Origin: Darksidea phi
Lineage: Eukaryota; Ascomycota; Dothideomycetes; Pleosporales; Lentitheciaceae
Length of the DNA stretch: 14,485 nt
Reading direction: 5' to 3'
Assembly (NCBI GenBank): GCA_030770425.1
Contig: JASJFT010000433.1
Location: 1-14,485 of the forward strand
Positions 9,640-14,485 of the stretch are shown piece by piece (the stretch's first letter is position 1; each line of letters begins with the position of its first letter). A program made the position numbers and the translations under genes. The notes below the pieces were generated by a model. That model saw only the letters and a list, made by a program, of their open reading frames with translations, ran no database searches and was not told the DNA's origin.

Positions 9640-9883
9640 TAGCCGAGCGCTATATATTATATAATTATTCTATTTATATAATAATTTATACTAATTTACT
9701 ATAATTATATACTAGCTTTATTTAATCTAGTATAACTCGTATATAAGGCCCTCTACTTACGCCCTAGCTAGATAGTTAGATAACTTAATATATTTATTCT
9801 ATACCTCTATCTACTTATAGTTATAAGCCTAGTCTAATCTATCTATATTATACGACCTATTTTATCCTTTTTCGTATAACGAA
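9640..9883 (+). repeat. Putative 5' LTR and leader of element 2
   Basis: These 244 bases lie between the composition break and the inferred Gag start. They include a TATA-like box at 9740-9748 and GC-bearing words not seen upstream. A possible LTR end is the TA at 9818-9819, followed by 'gttataagcc' where a tRNA primer-binding site would sit, but I cannot match a tRNA with confidence. The LTR to leader split is therefore a guess. Confidence 0.4.
9740..9748 (+). promoter_or_regulatory. TATA-like box of element 2 LTR
   Basis: TATATAAGG sits about 145 bases before the inferred Gag start, in a locally GC-richer context, followed by ccctctacttacgccc. The placement suits an LTR promoter. No other support exists. 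Confidence 0.35.
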
Positions 9884-12800
9884 ATAACGACCTCGTTACC
9901 TACTATATCTAAAGCTAGTTTAGCTACTATTCTCTAAGGTCTATATAATTAGGACCTATAGATCTATACTATATAGAGGCTAGCTAAGATAGCTAATATA
10001 TAGGAGTATATCGACCCCGAATCTAAAGCTCCTATATAGCTAAATAAGCCTAAATACTTTATTAATCCTACGCTATCTATTGGTAAGGATAGGTTACTAG
10101 TAACTAAACCTAGCTTAATAGTAACCCCTTAGTATACTAAGGACCTAAGTCTCTACTATATAGAGCTTAAAGAATACCATAGAACTAAAGATAAGTTCGG
10201 TTAAATTAAGGCTTATATAGCTAATATACTAGCTAAAGACCTTATCTATTAAATTAAGAATTAGAAATTATTATATAATTAGCTTAAAGCTCTAAAATAG
10301 CTACTTACCCTATTATTAGCTAATCGAGAATATAAGATTTAGAAGATATATAACTTAGCTAAAATACTATATACGCGTAGAGAGAATCTTAAAGAATAGG
10401 GTATAATCTTTCTAATAGTCTATAATCGAGCTACGTAGCTTAACCTACTAGAAGTATTAGGATATCGGCTATATAAGGATCTAATATAAGCTATTAAATA
10501 GATTAATTTAGACTATATAGTTACTATATTTATTATAGTATTTAATATAAAAGCTAGTTTAAATAACTTAATTAATTCTATACTATCCGATTTACTAGCT
10601 AGCTATCTACGCTATTACCAAATAACGTAGGTAATAAAGCTAAATATTAATAATAATACGTTCGTAGCTATACTAAATTAAGAATAGTCTCTATATAATA
10701 AAAAGAGACTATAAAATAATAAGCTATTAAAGCTATTAAAACTATATCTATACGGAGATCTATACTACTAAGAATAGTACTAGTATATTAATACCTTACT
10801 ATATAAGAGAGGATTTACGAAGGACTCTAAGAAGGCTAAAAAAATAGCTAAATCTAAAGCTAAGGATAAGAAGAGTATCTTAACTAAGATATACGAGAGA
10901 AATCGATATTATAAATAGTAAAAGTAGACTAGCTAGGATAATAATATAGCTAATATAATAGAAATCGATATAGACGATAATCTACTATAGTATAAATATA
11001 AAGTTTATACTATATTCTTAGTAGTATATAATACCTTAATAACTAATAATATCTATCTACTTCTCTATTCCTAGATATTAGATCTAGCTATAGATATTTA
11101 TATCTATAATAATTCTACTAAGTTCTAATAGGAAGCCCTAGTCTTACCTGATAACGTCGTTCTAGTCGAAGGATTAGAGATAGCTATTTAGGCCTAGGGA
11201 AATATATAAATATTCCTATTAATATCTTAAGATCTAAAAAAGATAATACTTAAATAAGTCGCCCTAATTTCTAGCTTCTTTACTAGTCTAGTATTATTAT
11301 TACGGCTATTCTTATTAAACGTCTATTTTAACTTAGGAAGAAACGTTTTATATTAATTAGGAACTTAACCTTAGAATATTATAAAGCTTATTAAGGTCGA
11401 CGGATACTAGCTTATAGTCTATCGTACTAAGCTACTATAATCTACTTAGTATATAATATTTATAGCTAATTAGTACTAACTATAGATCTTAGCTCTACTA
11501 CTTTAATCTAGATTACTAAGTAAGCTATAACTTTATCTACTTATAGGTTATTTAAATAGTAATATAATTAATTAGTTAGCTAGTAACGTTTTAGACCTTT
11601 ATATAGATAATAGTATAATAGCTTCTAAAATAATTTACTATAAGGAGTACCTTTAGAATAAAGCTTATTAGATTATCTCTTATTAATTCGGCTATAAATT
11701 AGATACTAGTCAACTATTTAAAACTATAGCTATTAATCTAATTAAGTTTAATATACTAGTCTATAATAGTTATTAATATATATTTTATATATTTAATCTA
11801 TTCTTAAAACTATATACGGTCTATATAATAGCTAAACGTAATAAGTCTACTCTTTAAGTAACGCTTAGGTAATTAGATAGAGCTATTAAATAAGAATTTA
11901 ATATAACTATTACCTTTCTAATAGCTAATAACGAGCGAGGTTATAGTCTATTAGATAATTTAGCTTAAGCCTACTATTTATAGAAAGGAATTAAACTATA
12001 GATATAAGTACTATATACTATTAAGTAGAATAGCTTAGTTAAGTACTTAGGTAGAAGTCTAATTAAGAGAAGCTACTTAATAAGGATTATAGTAAATCTC
12101 CTACTAGCTCTTAGTCCTAAGATTTATAGAACGATAGTCTATCTACTTAATTAAATACCTATACGATTACTAAACTAGAAGATACTATTTAAAATTATAT
12201 ATTAGAAAAAGTTATTACTAGCTTATCTACGTATTTATAACTATAGAGTCTATATACTATATAAATAGATATTTAAAGATAATAAGCTTAGCCCGTAAGC
12301 TCTAGTAGGATATCTAATTAGCTATAATTTATCGAATATCTATAGAATCTAGATACTAAAGATAAGAAGTAAAGTTTATAGTAATAAGATAATTCGTATA
12401 AGAGATATTATATTTCGAGAGAATCTATTCTATTAGTATTAAGACGATTTAGATTCCCTTCTTTAAGGTTCTAAGCTAGAGTAATTCGCTTATAAATATT
12501 ATCTATCTATATTAAGTAATAAAGATACTTCTTTAGAAGTCTTATTAGAAGACGAATATATAGCTTTTATAGAAGCTATAGAACCTACTATCTAAGCTTT
12601 TACTTAGACTACTACTTATACTATTACTTAAGCTACTACTTAGGAACCTATATTAAATTAACTTCTAATATCGAATCTATTAGTTTTAGAAATAGCTTTA
12701 TCTAAGCTACTATAGCTATTAAATCGACCCTTAAAGTATAAGTATAGAACTAAACCTAATTCGAATTATATAGAGTATTAAGAACTAATAGATACTAATC

Positions 12801-14485
12801 TCCGTTAATATTATATCCTATCTAAAGGATTAACTAGAGTAGTAAAGAAGAAGCCTATATAGAAGAACTCTAGCTTCTTCGTTAATATCTACTAGTTAGC
12901 CTATATAGCTACCTTAGTAATAGTACTAAAAATACGATTTAAATATACGGAGCTACTAATAGAACTAAAATATTATAAAGACGTAATAAAGTTATTATCT
13001 CCCTATAAGAAAGACTTCCTATAAGCTATATAATAAGAACTAGTAATAATTAAATATAAAGAAACCTATAAGTAGATAATCTAGAATAAATATAATACTT
13101 AATATACTTAAGATAATAAGATTCTTCTACTAATATAGGTATATAAATATAAACTTAATAATTAAGATAACCTATTAAAATATAAGGCTTAGATTTATAT
13201 ATACGGTAATCTATAAATAATAGTAGAAGATATCTATACTACTACTCTAGCTATTCGAATATTTTAAGCTCTAGTAGCTATTACTACCTACTTTAATATA
13301 GAAATTTATTAATATAATACTATTAACGCGTTTACCAACGCTAAGTTATTAATACTAGTCTACTATTATTAGCTAGAAGGATTCTCTAATTCTAATTATT
13401 TATAGAAACTATATTAGGTACTTTATAGTCTAAAGACGTCTCTATTACTCTAGTATAAAGAGCTTACTAAAATACTTACTAAGCTAGGTCTTATACCTAT
13501 TAAGAATACTCCCTACTTATAGAAAAATAAGAAGCTACTAGTCTTCTTCTTTATTAATAATATTATCGTCCTTAGTATACTAGTATATATAGCTACTTTA
13601 TATAAATTCGAGCGTAAGCTATTATAATAATATAAGATTAGATCTCTAGAAGAACTATAGACCTTCTATAGTATTTAAACTCTTAGAGACTATAATAATA
13701 GCTCGATTTAGCTATTATAAAGTATATATATTAAGAAGTTTACTTAAAAGTATTCTTTACTAAAGTTCTATTCGAAGCTATCTACTATACTATTACTACT
13801 TAAGGAACTAATACCTTTAGAGAATAAGATAATAGATTTAGTTAAGTAAAGATACGTATAGCTAGTTAGATCTATTAGCTATATAATAGAAGCTATCTAT
13901 TTAGACGTCTTAAAAGCTTACTTAAAGCTAGCTAAGTTTCTTATAAATTCTTCGTAATAGTACCTAAATACTACCTATTAAATAATCGCCTATCTACTAG
14001 ATATAAAGGATCGAGTAATATATTATAATATATTAATATCTATTAAATTAATATATATAACTAATAAACTTATATTTAAACTTATACCCGACTTCTATAA
14101 AATATTAGATACCTCCTTTATTAATTATAAGACTATCTAGAAGAGCTTATAAGGATATATATTCTTCCTATTTAATAAATCTATCGATTAGAAGGCTATA
14201 CTATAATAATATATTATAAAATTAATGACTAAGGTAGAACTAATAGCCGTTTTATTAACTAGTATTAAGCTAATTTAATAGTAGAGAGTATTCGAATATA
14301 TCGGATTTAATCTAGATTATAAATAATTAATATACTATAATAACTAGTAAACGATTTAGCTACTTACCTTATCTACCCTACGGCTTAAGACTATAGTACG
14401 GTATATCGATATCTATTACTACTAGCTTTATTAGAAGATACTATTAGGTAATATTAATATCTTATATATCTTATTAAATAGTTAA
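9884..14485 (+). pseudogene. copia Gag-Pol polyprotein ghost, full length except the C-terminus
   Basis: Frame 2 is kept for about 1,534 codons. The start is taken at ATA 9884, a RIP form of ATG, before T-T-S-L-P-T. Gag spans about 9884-11000, with a Lys-rich end (10820-10880) and a decayed zinc-knuckle-like patch near 10890-10940. Protease: LDLAIDIYIYN with Asp codon 11081, then VALISSFF near 11255. The integrase zinc region reads YLLIGYLNSNIIN and YKEYLQNKAY (Cys/His now Tyr). The integrase core has Asn at 11735 and 11927 and Lys at 12041 in place of the D-D-E residues; LSPQALVGYLISYNLSNIYR lies near 12290-12345. RT: YKAQIYIYGNLQ near 13180, AFTNAKL near 13330, and FFFINNIIVL at 13544-13573 for FFYVDDIVVL. 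RNase H: SLQGYIFFLFN at about 14144-14176, then VELIAV (family AELLAL) at 14231-14248 and YYNN for YCDN near 14335. Stop codons replace Gln, Trp or Arg; a residual ATG stands at 14225. The frame runs off the window. Confidence 0.88.

Larger units (their letters stand above)
9640..14485 (+). mobile_element. RIP-inactivated Ty1/copia retrotransposon (element 2), 3' truncated by window
   Basis: One reading frame (frame 2) runs from the leader through Gag, protease, integrase, reverse transcriptase and most of RNase H, the diagnostic copia order. The 3' end of RNase H, polypurine tract and 3' LTR lie beyond the window. The left edge is placed where C- and G-containing words (gccgagcgc) begin abruptly, with TA as a possible RIP form of the LTR-opening TG; it cannot be confirmed without the 3' LTR. 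Coding organisation parallels element 1 but sequence divergence and retained GC show a different family or a younger insertion. Single stops at Gln, Trp and Arg positions and lost catalytic residues make it non-autonomous. Confidence 0.85.

Noticed and set aside
1..14485. Reassigned genetic code (TAA/TAG as Gln, as in ciliates)
   Set aside because: Frames open up if TAA/TAG are read as Gln, but many of the stops fall on conserved Trp and Arg positions, Asp has become Asn, and CA/TG are missing in non-coding DNA too. RIP explains all of this; a code change explains only part.
1..14485. AT-rich organelle, endosymbiont or bacterial DNA
   Set aside because: There is no tRNA, rRNA, operon or start codon, and the content is eukaryotic copia elements and a fungal-type BCS1 gene.
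1..14485. tRNA or other structured RNA genes
   Set aside because: No intact A/B box pair with a foldable acceptor stem was seen; scattered short GC words do not fit a tRNA.

Overview
This window looks like a block of AT-rich, inactivated heterochromatin from a filamentous ascomycete (Pezizomycotina). The main evidence is dinucleotide context. CpA and TpG are almost absent: by eye I found only about eleven such dinucleotides in 14.5 kb, where several hundred of each would be expected even at this base composition. TpA is correspondingly everywhere. That is the classic result of repeat-induced point mutation (RIP, C to T at CpA on both strands). As a result there is one ATG on the plus strand, one on the minus strand, and TAA/TAG in every frame. 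No intact protein-coding gene is present. What can be read are ghosts, recognised by taking in-frame TAG/TAA as mutated Trp, Gln or Arg codons.

Layout. (1) Positions 1-4377 hold a Ty1/copia LTR retrotransposon on the plus strand: the last 68 bases of the 5' LTR, a pol remnant (end of protease, integrase, reverse transcriptase, RNase H) in one unbroken frame to about 3531, a 3' non-coding stretch, a G-run polypurine tract and a 273-bp 3' LTR. Gag and most of the protease are missing. (2) Positions 4378-7740 are strongly RIP-mutated DNA that I cannot assign, with a three-copy 93-bp tandem repeat at 5531-5809. (3) Positions about 7741-8900, minus strand, hold the remains of a BCS1-type AAA ATPase gene (mitochondrial-chaperone family), with its BCS1 N-terminal domain, Walker A and B and C-terminal tail still recognisable. 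This is the only non-transposon gene I can name. (4) Positions about 8900-9639 are unassigned. (5) From about 9640 to the window end there is a second, more GC-retaining copia element on the plus strand: putative 5' LTR/leader, then a full-length Gag-PR-IN-RT-RNaseH frame from 9884, cut by the window edge inside RNase H.

Both retroelements keep one frame over kilobases (frame 1 for the first, frame 2 for the second). Decay was therefore by substitution rather than by indels, and catalytic acidic residues have been turned into Asn or Lys. The second element keeps more CpG, GpC and residual CpA/TpG, which suggests a younger or milder RIP history. The BCS1-like ghost between them suggests that a duplicated host gene, or a segment carrying one, was also caught by the genome-defence process.
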